Positions 49,944-61,872 of a DNA stretch of 64,000 nucleotides are shown here, piece after piece (the first letter of the stretch is position 1; each line of letters starts with the position of its first letter). A model generated the notes under the pieces. That model did not search any database, was not told the origin of the DNA, and saw nothing but the letters and a program-made list of their open reading frames with translations. Origin of the DNA: Vespa crabro (taxonomy: Eukaryota; Arthropoda; Insecta; Hymenoptera; Vespidae); NCBI RefSeq assembly GCF_910589235.1, contig NC_060974.1, positions 4,326,503-4,390,502 on the forward strand, given 5' to 3'. The position numbers and the translations under genes are program-made.

Positions 49944-51202
49944 TATAGTTAGAATAACAAATTCGATTGTTTAATGTTTGGATATTTAAATTTTGTGGCA
50001 AAAGAAAAGTAGAATGTTATTCTCATATAGGTTAAGTGACACAACTTTATCATCATGTATACAACAAACAAACGTGGTAAAATAATTCATAAATAAACTA
50101 CATTTATGAATTCGTTAATGTTAATTAATCCTCTATAAGCCAATTTATTTTTAGATTTAGATAAAAATTATATGTATAATGTGACAATTACATAATATCA
50201 TTTTTAGCAAAGTGCTAATACAAGTACTAATTATTAGTTTATAAATACCAGTATAGTACTAATATAATAGAAAAATTATAATATAATCTTTTTACAAAGT
50301 ATTAGCATAGTAGTTATACTGTTATAAGTAAATTACTAAGAGCTATCTTCTAGTACTATACTTGTATTTATTAAACAAAATCAAACTTAATTTTTAAAGT
50401 AAATTACAGAATTCTATACTCTATATTATAATTTGCAATTATATATATATATATATATATTAGTATAAAATATTAATAAATTGTAAAAATTATATTATAA
50501 TTTTTTACTATACCGGTATAATAGTATAGTATTAATATAAATATATTAAGTATAAGTATTAATATTTTTTTTTTTTATAATTTTCCTTTTACTAATATTA
50601 CTAACAGTATATATACTTATTATATATTATTACTTTTATTAGTATACTAGTTAGTATTATTTATACTAGTGTAAGTAGAAATATACTGGTATAAGTAATA
50701 CATGAATTAGTATAATTAGTAATCTAATAGTGTAAGTATATTACTTTAAGTAGTACTAGTAATATACTCATATAATTATACTATACTATACTAAGCACCA
50801 CAACTTAATATTTAATAAAATTATGAAAAATTTTAAATATCAAGTAACAACGAAGTTTATGATAAATATAATGAACAAAAGCTTCAAAAACACAGAAAAA
50901 CAATTGTGTGTAACATGGAATTTACTACATGGCTTCATAGAGGATTAATTTGTATATTCTTTTCTCTTTTTCAATTTATTTGTTTCTTAAAATTTTTTTT
51001 TTTTCTATTATCTTTTTCTCTTTCTTTTTTACTTTTTCCTCTATCGTTCGAAGTAGTTGTTGTAGCACTTGTGCGTATTTTGTCGACGTTGTTTAGCGAG
51101 TTACAAACACGATGCTTAATATGAATAATGTCTCATTATTAAAATAATTAATTATCGAAGTAATCAAAGTGGCACTATTTCAGTATGTGTTTCTCTCCCT
51201 CC

Positions 51203-51240
<38 letters not shown>

Positions 51241-52077
51241 TTTTCTTTCTTTCATATCTGAATATCAATTGTTTCATTTTGACTAGAATTATTTAACTAA
51301 CATCAGCTATGAGATTACATCGTCAGTCTGTCTATGTTGGTGATATTTCAAAATCATATTTAATTCGTCCTTTATTTTCTTTTACAATCATTCGATCATG
51401 ATATTAACCAAAGTTAAATAGTCTTAAAGCTGTAGTAGTAATATATATATATATATATATATTCTGTAAAACGGAGCAAGTACTGTAGCTTAGAGAGCTG
51501 CTGCTAATTACTATCAGAGAAGAGGCATGCAAGGAACACGACGAACGTTTTAGTTTTTCTCTTATTTTCATTCTTTTTCTATTTTCTTTTTTTCTTTTTT
51601 AATCATTTTTTTTTGACTTTTTTGTCTCCTTTTGAGTTTTATGTGTTTTTTTCCCTGTTTTCTTTTCCTCTCTCTCTTTCTCTCTCTTTCTCTTGTTTTG
51701 TTAATTATAAAAAGAGAAATATACGTTCGTCGAAAGCAGTTCATTAAAATTATTATTATTGCATATTGAATTGTAAGCAAAGTCAAAATGCTTTTTGTGC
51801 CTACAATTCGCATAGAATGAAATTTGCTTAAAATATACCAAAAGTTGTTATTATTATTTTTTTTTTTTTGGATGACCGTGAGCAACGATGTCATCATGAT
51901 CCGTCATCATTAAGCCATTCCTTTGTTACTAATATTTTTCTTTTCTCTCTCTTTCTCTCTCTCTCTCTCTTTCTCATATTTATTTCTTTTTGTTTCATTC
52001 ATTATTTAAGCAAGAAAGTAGTCATGCTTATCCAATAACATTTTTTCAAATCACATGAGTAACGATCCAATGCTTAA

Positions 52078-52108
<31 letters not shown>

Positions 52109-52335
52109 CGCATTCAAAGTAGCACTAATATACTAAAGACACCATTGATAAGTTACACAAGGTGTCTAACTCGCTTTATCAATATTTTGCTGCTGACCAT
52201 TGCATTTGTCGTATGAATGTACGTCATGCAATATGTGAATATTCGAATATCCGATATAACACGATTAAATGTGAATTTTTTGTAAGAGATTTTCTATTTC
52301 TTTTTCGTTTTTTTTTCTTTTTTCTTTTTTTCTGT
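48932..52335. other. Intergenic region between NCAPG2 and ReepA
   Basis: No gene is recognised. The region holds a CT tract near 49137-49170, a (TA)n block near 49280-49340, A/K-rich simple sequence near 49470-49530, (TG)n and (TA)n at 49875-49937, a long stretch built of TAGTATA-like motifs at 50200-50810, CT tracts near 51195-51240 and 51950-51975, and several A or T tracts. Parts close to 52335 could be transcribed 3' UTR of ReepA. Confidence 0.6.
50200..50810. repeat. TAGTATA-rich degenerate palindromic stretch
   Basis: Variants of TAGTACTA, TAGTATACTAG and TATACTAG recur for about 600 nt, giving many overlapping short dyads. The same vocabulary appears at 590-740, around 22254-22440 and at 62755-62860, which suggests one decayed repeat family or a shared slippage origin. 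Confidence 0.5.
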
Positions 52336-52341
52336 TTTATT
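52336..52341 (-). terminator. ReepA distal poly(A) signal candidate
   Basis: A minus-strand AATAAA about 30 nt after the stop of the 52370-52429 exon. Its closeness to a splice-acceptor-bounded short frame supports that exon as a genuine 3' terminal exon. Confidence 0.5.
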
Positions 52342-52369
52342 CCTTTATGCGGTCAGCAGCCGGTAAATT

Positions 52370-52429
52370 TCATGCTACTTTCTTCTTGTTGCTCTTCTTG
52401 CTTCGGGGTAGAGTAGCAAAACTTGTTAT
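52370..52429 (-). CDS. ReepA: ReepA alternative 3' terminal exon
   Basis: A strong acceptor (pyrimidine-rich, ending TTGCAG) precedes an in-frame stretch ITSFATLPRSKKSNKKKVA and a TGA, then AATAAA 30 nt further. It starts in phase 0, so it joins directly to the exon ending at 54478 (...TTKKTPE). That gives a short ReepA of about 371 residues with a basic C-terminus instead of the 433-residue acidic extension. A second frame (phase 1, ending KFTGC then TGA) is also open. Phase agreement and the TLPRSKK-like basic tail favour the first. RNA evidence would decide. Confidence 0.55.
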   Translation of the reverse strand: MTSFATLPRSKKSNKKKVA

Positions 52430-52924
52430 CTGCAATACAAGAAGAAATAATTTAGTCGTGCAATTGTTAATAACAATGTATTATTAAACTAAAAAATTAA
52501 AAAAAAAAAATATATATATATGTAAAAGAATATATACACTATTAATAATTATATTGCTAATTATGTGTGAATATTGTAATAGTCATATGACTGTCATTCT
52601 GTTATTTGTTTTAAGTTTTTTTTTTTAAATGGATGAAATGCACGCAATTTTTTTTTTTTTTTTGGAAGATAAAAAGATTAGCATGCAATATGAATCTAGA
52701 CACATTAATGTGCTTTATGTGTTAAACTTATGTAACACACACACACATTAGTTATATGTTATATCGAATTTCTTCAAAAGATCATTTTCATACAATTACA
52801 GTGGACCAACCCGTTTTTCTTGCCATGTTCCGATGTATTCTAAAGTTGTGTCAAACAAAAATAGGATAGGAATAAGGATCGATTGTTTTTTTTTTTTCTT
52901 TTCTTTCTTTTTTCTATTCCATTT

Positions 52925-55900
52925 TCAAGCAATATTCTCATCGGAGTAAACTTTTCTCGAGGCACCAGGCGATCGTGACATTTGTGGTATTGATATACGT
53001 TTCATTGAAGTCACTTTTCTGTCAGAATCTTCTCTTTTATCGGATAAAATATTCTGATCACATTTATCAAAAGTCAAATCTTTTTTGAAATTATTTTCAT
53101 CGACTTTGTCGTTATTAACGTTGCTTGAAATTTCATTAGGATCTATATCATGTTGTTCATTATTAATCTTATTTGAAAAAATATCCTGAGATCCTATACT
53201 GACAGATCTTGATCTAGAGCTATAATATTCAGAAACAGATGGACTAGATTCATCGTCTTTGTTCGATCCGCTTGAAGTTTTGTGAAAGGCACCTTGAAAA
53301 ATATTTTTTGGAATAGTTAATAATTTTGCGATACCATCCTTCTTACTTCGTTTCTTCCGTTTACTTTTTGTTTGAGCTGTGTGAGCTATGAAAACGTCTT
53401 TGGCACTGTCAATATTTGAAAAAGTTTTTACCATGCCAGTTTTAATTACTAGGGTTGCTTTTAATGCATTTTCCGATTGACTGTCTTCAGATAGGACGAC
53501 TTCATCGTCCGTTAAAATCGGTGTCTTTGGTGCTGGCTTTTTGTTATATTTACCAGCACGATCATTATCGTCAGAGTTACTTCGAGTTAAATTCGTTGTG
53601 GGCAAAACATTTAAAGAATCAACATTTCTAAAATTTTCTAAAGATTGTGCCTCGCCCATGGCAAACTTACCAATCCGATTTAATTTTTCCTCGGATGATA
53701 CTATCTTCGTGACGGCCTTGTGCGCATTATTTAAAAGTTCTTTCAATTCGTCCAGCTTCTCTCGACAAATCTCATCCTTGATTTTATCAATATCCACATC
53801 GATGACGGCTGTTTGCGAAGAATTTTTACGAACATCGCTCTTTTCACAATTCTTCTTATTTTCCATATCTTTTTGTTGAAGATCTGATTCTGTGCTTGAT
53901 GGTTTTGTTAAAATTTCAGTTGACCTTTGACAGTCCTTCGAGTTATTATCTATTTCTGAAAGTTCAGTCTGAAGTTTATCAGGTACTTCATCTGTCTCGG
54001 ATGTTAAATTTGGTACAAACCAAACCTCAGATTCTTCGGATGACGATTTAGATTCTCTTTTTATAATATCATCGTTTAACAATCGTTCATTGTTATCGAA
54101 CTTACTAATCTTCTGACGATCATCATTCGGAGTCAGGAATAACAAAAGTTGATGAACTTGGTCAGGAGTGAGGAAGGTTAATGGCGATGGAAGAAGGTCG
54201 TCGTACTCGGATTCCTCTCCAGTGTCCTTCAAATATCATAAGCGTTGAAAACAATTAAATGTTTCGAGTTCTACCAATTGGTTTTCATACAATTGTATGG
54301 AGAGAAAAAAAAAAAGTAAAAATTAAAAATAAAAATAAAGAAATAACACATGAAGTCATATTTAGATATACAATAAAAATCGGAACGACAAATAACGAGA
54401 AAAAAAGTTGATGACATATTTCCAATATTTTAATATAGATTTAACATTTTTTCGAGGATTACTCTTGGAGTACCAACCTCAGGTGTTTTTTTTGTTGTCG
54501 AGCGAGGCTTCACGCGTGTCCTGGCTCCAACACTCGATGTTCTAACTAATGCGTCACCTTGGGATGCTGCTCGATGAGATTGCAATGCTTCGCCGCTACT
54601 GTATCCGCTGGATATATCGTCGGAGGATCTGATATTACTGTAATATTGTGAATAATAATAAAAAAAAAAAAAAAAAAAAATGAAGAAAAGAAAACACTAA
54701 CAAAACTCATCATCGATAAAAATCATGATTCATAGTCATTGTCGATTAACGATCCTTTCTAAAAGTATATTTTGGTATTATTATATTCTTCGTTGATCAA
54801 GTATTAGGACGAATGTCTTTGCGAAAAAAATTTCTTATAAAAAAAAAATAAACTTCAACGATTAAAAATATTATATATTTACGTACGTTAAACTAGTTAT
54901 TGGTTCTCTAGGCCTTGGCTGGATCATATCGACGTCTACTTCAGAAAAGTACATTTCTACTCTATTGGTGCTGGATTGTGTCCTTCGTGGACTGTATCCT
55001 CTTCTCCCTACATGCTCTCTTCGACGAGGTTCCACTAAGAGTTTATTGATCACATTAAATATATAACAAAAATTACAGGTATTTGAGAAGAAATCACTTT
55101 CCAAAAAGACACGAGTAAAAAAAAAAAAAAACAAAGTAAATATTTACATGCGCTGTGTAGTTGACTCAGAATCGTGCAAGTATTTTTTTATTAAACTTTC
55201 TTGTAACCAATCGTGATATATTTGTTTAGACATTATGAATGGTAATACATACAAAAATGACCACACTGGGAGTAAACATGTTTTCAAAACCTAATATATA
55301 TATAGAATACGTAATTATTTAAATAATACTTCACAATTATTAGTTTTGTTCTTATTGTTCAATGCAAATAAAACAGAATAACAAATAAATAAATAAAAAA
55401 AAAAATATATATATATATATACATATATGTATATAGTAAATGTGAATTTAAAGAGGTCAGGTCAGGTCAAAAGAGTGACTTAAATGGTTGTCAACGTGTA
55501 TTAAGAAATACTTATATAGAATATAAAAACCACCTTCCATGTCAGTCTCGTCTCGCGATTCAGGCAAGCTTCTATTTTCGACATCCTTTCCACCAGTCAG
55601 ATCGCTTAAACTATAGCTTTTCCTCAATTGTTGAACCAATCCACCGCCCCCCTGAAAAAACATAATCTCTGTTTTAGAAAAAAATCATTACGAATTTAAC
55701 GTCTATTGACTTTTTTTTCTCTCTTGAATTTTTGTAAATTGTAATGATTAAGGAGAAAAAAAAAGAGAAAGAAAGAAAGTGAGAGAAAGAGATAAAGAAA
55801 AAGAAATTGAGAGAGAGAGAGAGAGAGAGAGAGGAAAGAATAAAAGGCAAAAAAAAAATAATAAAATCTTACCAACCAAGAAAGGATGTTAATGTGTTAT

Positions 55901-56177
55901 CTGGGCCGTCACCAGTGCGAAGGTAGTAAGTGTCCAATGTTTATTTTTTATTTTTTTTTTCTGTCTGAGGGGTGAGTGGCGTTAAAAAAATTCTTCTCTT
56001 GTTTGTATTTCTCTTTCTTTTTTTTTTTTTTTTTCTTCAGCGCTCGCTGAAAAGCTCGGATGCGTCCACGTGACGATAACTTTCAAGCGATTACATATTA
56101 TAATAACATCTTGATGTTAAACGCTTACGATATTTGAACAGTTACAATGTGAAAAAAATTTTTTTTCTTTAATTATA

Positions 56178-56234
<57 letters not shown>

Positions 56235-56402
56235 ATCTTATTAATCGTCAGCCAGCCTTTAATGCATATTAATGCCTTAGCGAATAATTGCAAAACATTC
56301 AATCGTTTCAAAAGTCCATTTTATTAATTTAAAATTATAAGATAAAGAAGAAGGATAGAGAGAGAGAGAGATAAATAGAAATAGTACGCGTGTATGTGTA
56401 TG

Positions 56403-56462
<60 letters not shown>

Positions 56463-57147
56463 TGTGATAAAGGAATGGAAGTGCGAGTAAAAGAACGTTA
56501 TTAGCAAAATGTTTTTTATTTGGGAGAAAAAAAGAAGAGGAAAGAAGAATCCTTATAATATTTTTATAGAGAATCTTTGGAAACGCATATCAAAAGTCTT
56601 ACACGCTATAAATATTAAGATTCTTTAAACATACGTATACAAGAAGAACAAAAAAAAGAATATAAATAAAAAGAGAAAACAAATAAAATAGTGATGTAAT
56701 AGAATAGTGATGTATAATATTGTTACAACCAAAAGAAAATTTACGAATAAATTATCAATTCAATCGATACTTTCATTAAAAAAAAAAGATGATATATAAA
56801 AAAAAAAAGAAATTAAAAAAGATAAAAAGGAAAAATGATATTATTCACAGCTTATATAATTCGTTCTAATTTCTATATAATATATATATATATATATATA
56901 TTATTCGTTATATTTCGAACGGAAGAAAAAATCGTAAAATCTCTTTGTGCACATTGTAAAAATCAGATTAATCAAATTCTCTGACTCAAAAATCTTTGTT
57001 TATATTCATGTCTATGAATAATAAATTGGTAACTCTCGTAATTACTTAATTGCAAGTTAGATAACAGATTAGATAAATAAGATTAGTGTTAAAGAGCGTA
57101 ACGTAACAATGACATGATCACGCTCTTTATTCAATTAATCTTTTATA

Positions 57148-57182
<35 letters not shown>

Positions 57183-59938
57183 TTGTGTACATGTATATCT
57201 CTTATTACTTTTTCTTACAACCATATATCACTTGGGCGTATTTTTATTTTAATCACACAAATGCATCCACACGCATACACACAACGGCACACACGTATTC
57301 GCAGTCTTCAACTCTGTTTTCTTTTTTTATTTTTTTTTTTTTATTTTTTTTCCCTAAAGCTCTCTGTATAACGATACAGTTTTTTTGTGCTTTCTCTTGC
57401 TTTTTTTTTTCTTTTTTTACTTTTTTTTTTATTTTTTTATTTATTTATTTTTTTTTATTTTTTTTAAGGTTTTTCGCACACGCAAAAACATGGTAGATAT
57501 AAAAATTATGTGTAATAGGAAAAGAAAGGCAATAATAATTAAGAAAGAAAAAGATTGACATATACATAGCGCATAAGTTCCACACAATATATAAGATTCC
57601 CATATGGAAAAAAAAAAAAAAAGAAAAAAAGAAAAAACAATTATGTAAAAATCCAATAATACAATTCAACTTCTATATTGAATTAGGAATATAGTAGGAA
57701 TAATAATAATAATAATAGTAATACATAAGAAAAAAAAAGAAAGAAAAAAAAAAGCAATATATGACGTCACGCGACAGCATTTTAATTTCGTCGATTGTCT
57801 TCGTTCTTGAGTATTAATTAATATTTAATAACGATTCAATTATATGCTGAACAATAAAACATGCGGAATTTAAAATCATACAGACAGACGTTATAAAAAT
57901 CGTTATAATGTTGTTTTCTTTATTTCGATTTTATTAATTTTGTTAATCTATCCGATCAACTTCCAGTCTTATTGTGCTTTTCTTTGACTTCGCATTTTCT
58001 AATATCTTACGATGATTAATTGTTAAGATGCGTCGCTGATTATTCATCATCATTCTTTAATAATACCTTACCAGAAAAATTTTTATCCAAAATTATAAAT
58101 TAATTATAATTTTGAAATCAATCAGATAGATGTATTATAAAAATTGTTTAAATGTTGGATGATATTGATCCTTACCAAATTTTTTTTTTTTATTGTCTTT
58201 CGTTGACATCGCATTTTATAACTATCATGTAATTAATAATTAAGATGCATCCTTGATTATACGTTATCGTTCGTTAATATACATATGTGAGAGAAATTTT
58301 AATTATAAATTAATTATAATTTGAAATCAATCAGGTTAATGTTATATATATATATAAACATTTGTAACTTTGGCTTTTGACCTGATCGACTTCCGTTTTT
58401 ATTGTCTATCATTAACATTACGTTCATTCTGTAATATTATTGGAACATTCGTGCGTTGTTGAAAAACTCGTTTTCTCAAGTCGAGTTAACAATGAAACTT
58501 TTAAAATCAATCAGGGTAGATATTAAAAAAAAAAAAAAAAATGCCAAGTATCAATCTGAGTTTCTATCTGATCGATTTACAATTTTATGGATTGCCATTG
58601 CATTCTGTAATATCCAAATTGTAATAATTAATTTATGAGTGAAGCTGTTATCTTTATAAATCTTCAAAATCGAAATTTCAAATCGATCAGATAGTTATTT
58701 ATAAAAATTGTTCTAACCCCGATACCTTATTTATTTATTTACTTTTTTTTTTTTTTTGATTGTCTTTCATCGACAATTTACATTTGTAATATCACGTAAA
58801 AAGTTATTCTCGACATTCGAGATAATATTTTCTTTCTGTATCTTAAACAAAATAAAATTTTAAGAACGATCGGATAAATATTATTTATACATACATACAT
58901 ACATACATATATATATATATGTATATATATATAAAAAATAAAATTAATGATGAGCCTTCAATCTTAGTTTTTATATCCGATCGATTTTCAATTTTATCGT
59001 CTTACGTTGATATTCTTGTTCACGTTAATAACAGTCGCAGGGTGAAATTGTATATATCATTAATTCGTTATCTTGTTATAATTTTACAATAGAAATCTTA
59101 TGCCAAGAAAAAATCGAAAAAATCAATTAGATTCCTCGATTAATCTTAATGGTTTAATAGCTAATTGAATGAAAGTTATTTCTTTCTTTCCTTTATTTTA
59201 TTTATTTATTTTTTTTTTTTTTTCTAAATCATCATTCCAAACAAACTCTATTCAATAAGTGTACTCATTGAAGAGATTTTTTCAAAAACTTTTCAATTTG
59301 CGGCGAACGATCAAGTTCTTATAAGTGAAATTAAGAGAGAAAAAGAAAAGAAGAAGAAAAAAAAATAAAATAAAATAAAAGAAAATAAAAACAAATCAGA
59401 GTTTACTAACAAGAGTTTATCAAATCGTTGTCGTCACTAAATTCAGGTTCATAAATCGTTTTCGTAGTAATCTTACATGATCTTGATTTTTGTCGTCGTG
59501 TTATTTCGACATGTTCCTTTCCGGTTTTCTTCATTCTGATTGGCCTTCCTTCGGGTTCCTTGAAAGTTTCCTCAACGATTAAATTTTCCTGGACCTCTTC
59601 GTATAGTTCCTCCTCCTGTTCGAGTTCCTCCTCTCCACTGCTCGAAGAGTTTTCAAATTCCTCGTTGAGAATCTTCGCTACTGTTAAACGATTGATCTTA
59701 GGAAGTTGTATTTTCTTTGTAGTCGATACTACTTTATCATCTTTCGTCAGGCTCATGGGGTCCTTTTTATTCCGTGCTCGGAGCGTCATCGATGGTGCTT
59801 TGTTGGGGTTGGCTGAGCTAAAAATCGCCGGGTCTGATTGTCTCGGTTCGATCTCATTCAATGAACTTGGTATTATGCTCGGAAGGTTCTGTCCTTGTAG
59901 TCAACGTTTTTATAATTTTTATTTTGTATCATGTTGGA

Positions 59939-59971
<33 letters not shown>

Positions 59972-60038
59972 TATATTAAAAATATATATATATTAATATA
60001 TATTTTTTTTTGTATACGAGATATGTAGTTTATTTTTA

Positions 60039-60087
<49 letters not shown>

Positions 60088-61828
60088 GTTTTTAGGAAGC
60101 AGCATTTTTGTTAAACAGCACCGATGCTCGACAATAGTTAAAGGCGATTTGTAATGTATATAATAAATCGTATAGTAGGATATGATGATTATTGTAGTTG
60201 TTGTTGTTGTCGTTGTTGTTTGTTGGTGACGTTTTTAATTTGATTTTTTTTTTGTTTTTAAAGTTAAATGGTGACGGCGATGGTGGGAATAAGGCGTTGC
60301 AGCGTGCGAAGGGAAGCGGGCGAGTAAAACGAAAACAGAAAATCAAGAACAAACACAATGTGATTAGCGATGATAAGGATTTTGGCGAGGAGATTCGCTC
60401 GTCCGTTTTTAGGAAACGTCTTTACGCTTAATCATTGTCGATATTTTGATATAACCATTTTGATCATTCGATTTCGTTTTAAATAAAATTTATCAAAAGT
60501 TCCTATTTTGAGTGCTCGATTATAAAAGAATTTTTTATCGAATTAATCAAAGTAAGAAAAAAAAAAGAAAGAAAAACAAAAAATATTCCATAGCAAGTGA
60601 AAAAAGAAAGTGTAAATCATCATTGAATTTTGTTTCGAATAAAATTCATCGAACAAAAATTTCAATTTTTGATAAAAAGATGGATCACAAGTGGGAAAAT
60701 ATATGAATGACCAATACCACAAGGTCAATAGTGTGATACATTCATTTTCTTTGGAGAAATTTATCAAAAATTTCAATCTTTCGAGTTAAAAAAAAAAAAA
60801 AAAGAAAAAAAAAATCAAAAAAGGATCACAAGAGGAAGACAAATGAGATCAATATCACAAGGTGAATCGTGTGATTCTAATTTTATTTCTAATAATTTAT
60901 CAATAATTGAAATTTTTCTATCAAAGTCGTAAATAATTATAGTTGATTCACCCCGTGAACGAACGCAACAATATATAAACAACGTACAAACAATGTAAAT
61001 GAATCATTGATAAATGATAAGCTAATTTTGGAGATCGGCACAGAAGCTCCTCTCCTCGCATGTCTAACGTCTAAGAAAAAGAAGAAAGAAAGGAAAAAAA
61101 AAAAAAAAAAATCCAATATTATTACAACAATCTCATTCTTTTGGCTTACCTTGATAGCGGTTTGCATGAGCACAGTAGTTGCATAGTTTACACCTCTGGT
61201 GCCAAGATGGAGGACAGCTTTGTATCCCTGTTCTGTAGCACGTGCAAGGGCCTCATCGATTTCAGCTTCTCGACGGGTCAATGCAGGATGAACGAAACGT
61301 CGATACAGTATACTCGAGCCCTTAGTTGCAGGGCTCAATAGCCAAAGCACCAAAATAATCTTGATCTCATAATAAAACGGGAACCTATATGATAAATCAA
61401 TTAATTAACATTTCCATTCACATTGTCAAAGGATATAATCTCGTATCTAAACATTATTAAATTAAATTAGAAATATCATTTCTTTTCTTTCTTCCTTTCT
61501 TTTCTTTTCTTTTTTTTTTTTTACATTACGATTTATTTTTCAATTTTTCTTTCCTCCCACCTCACCTCCCTACCCACCCACTCACCACAAGTCTTTTCAC
61601 TTTTCAATTAACCACGTACGCCAAGTTAACTTGTTGAACTATCATGAAAAAAAAGGAAAAGAAAAAAAAAAAAAGAAAGAAAGGAAAAGGAACAAATGTT
61701 TATTAACACAAAAGTGGTAAAAAGGAAAATAATCTTGGGTTATTATATTTTTACAAGACGCGGAGGAAAAAAACTAAACGGAGAGAAAGTCACACGAGTG
61801 GAAAAAAAGGAAGAGGTGGGGAGAAAGA

Positions 61829-61872
<44 letters not shown>

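Larger units (their letters stand above)
55652..57784 (-). other. ReepA intron 3, downstream part
   Basis: Contents: GA-rich sequence at 55770-55835, T tract near 56015-56034, (TTA)n at 56179-56235, (GA)n at 56406-56454, (TA)n near 56879-56900, (TATG)n at 57155-57180, and long T-rich stretches at 57320-57470. A perfect TGACGTCA lies at 57762-57769. No coding exon is supported here. Confidence 0.7.
59889..61149 (-). other. ReepA intron 3, upstream part
   Basis: Sequence between the third coding exon and the alternative exon at 59406-59888. It contains poly(T) near 59940-59962, a (TTA)n array at 60040-60087, a decayed tandem repeat at about 60490-60930, and A tracts near 60788 and 61095. A short plus-strand frame at 60268-60431 is discussed under rejected items. 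Confidence 0.7.

Noticed and set aside
55872..55935. Minus-strand reading DTYYLRTGDGPDNTLTSFLG before a GTAAGA donor
   Set aside because: Peptide looks coding but a stop lies a few codons upstream with no AG acceptor between and no ATG, so it can at most be an untranslated leader.
60268..60431. Plus-strand frame LNGDGDGGNKALQRAKGSGR... ending RKRLYA, after an acceptor-like T-rich tract
   Set aside because: It lies antisense in a ReepA intron, has no partner exon, no start and no recognised family. Kept only as a note.
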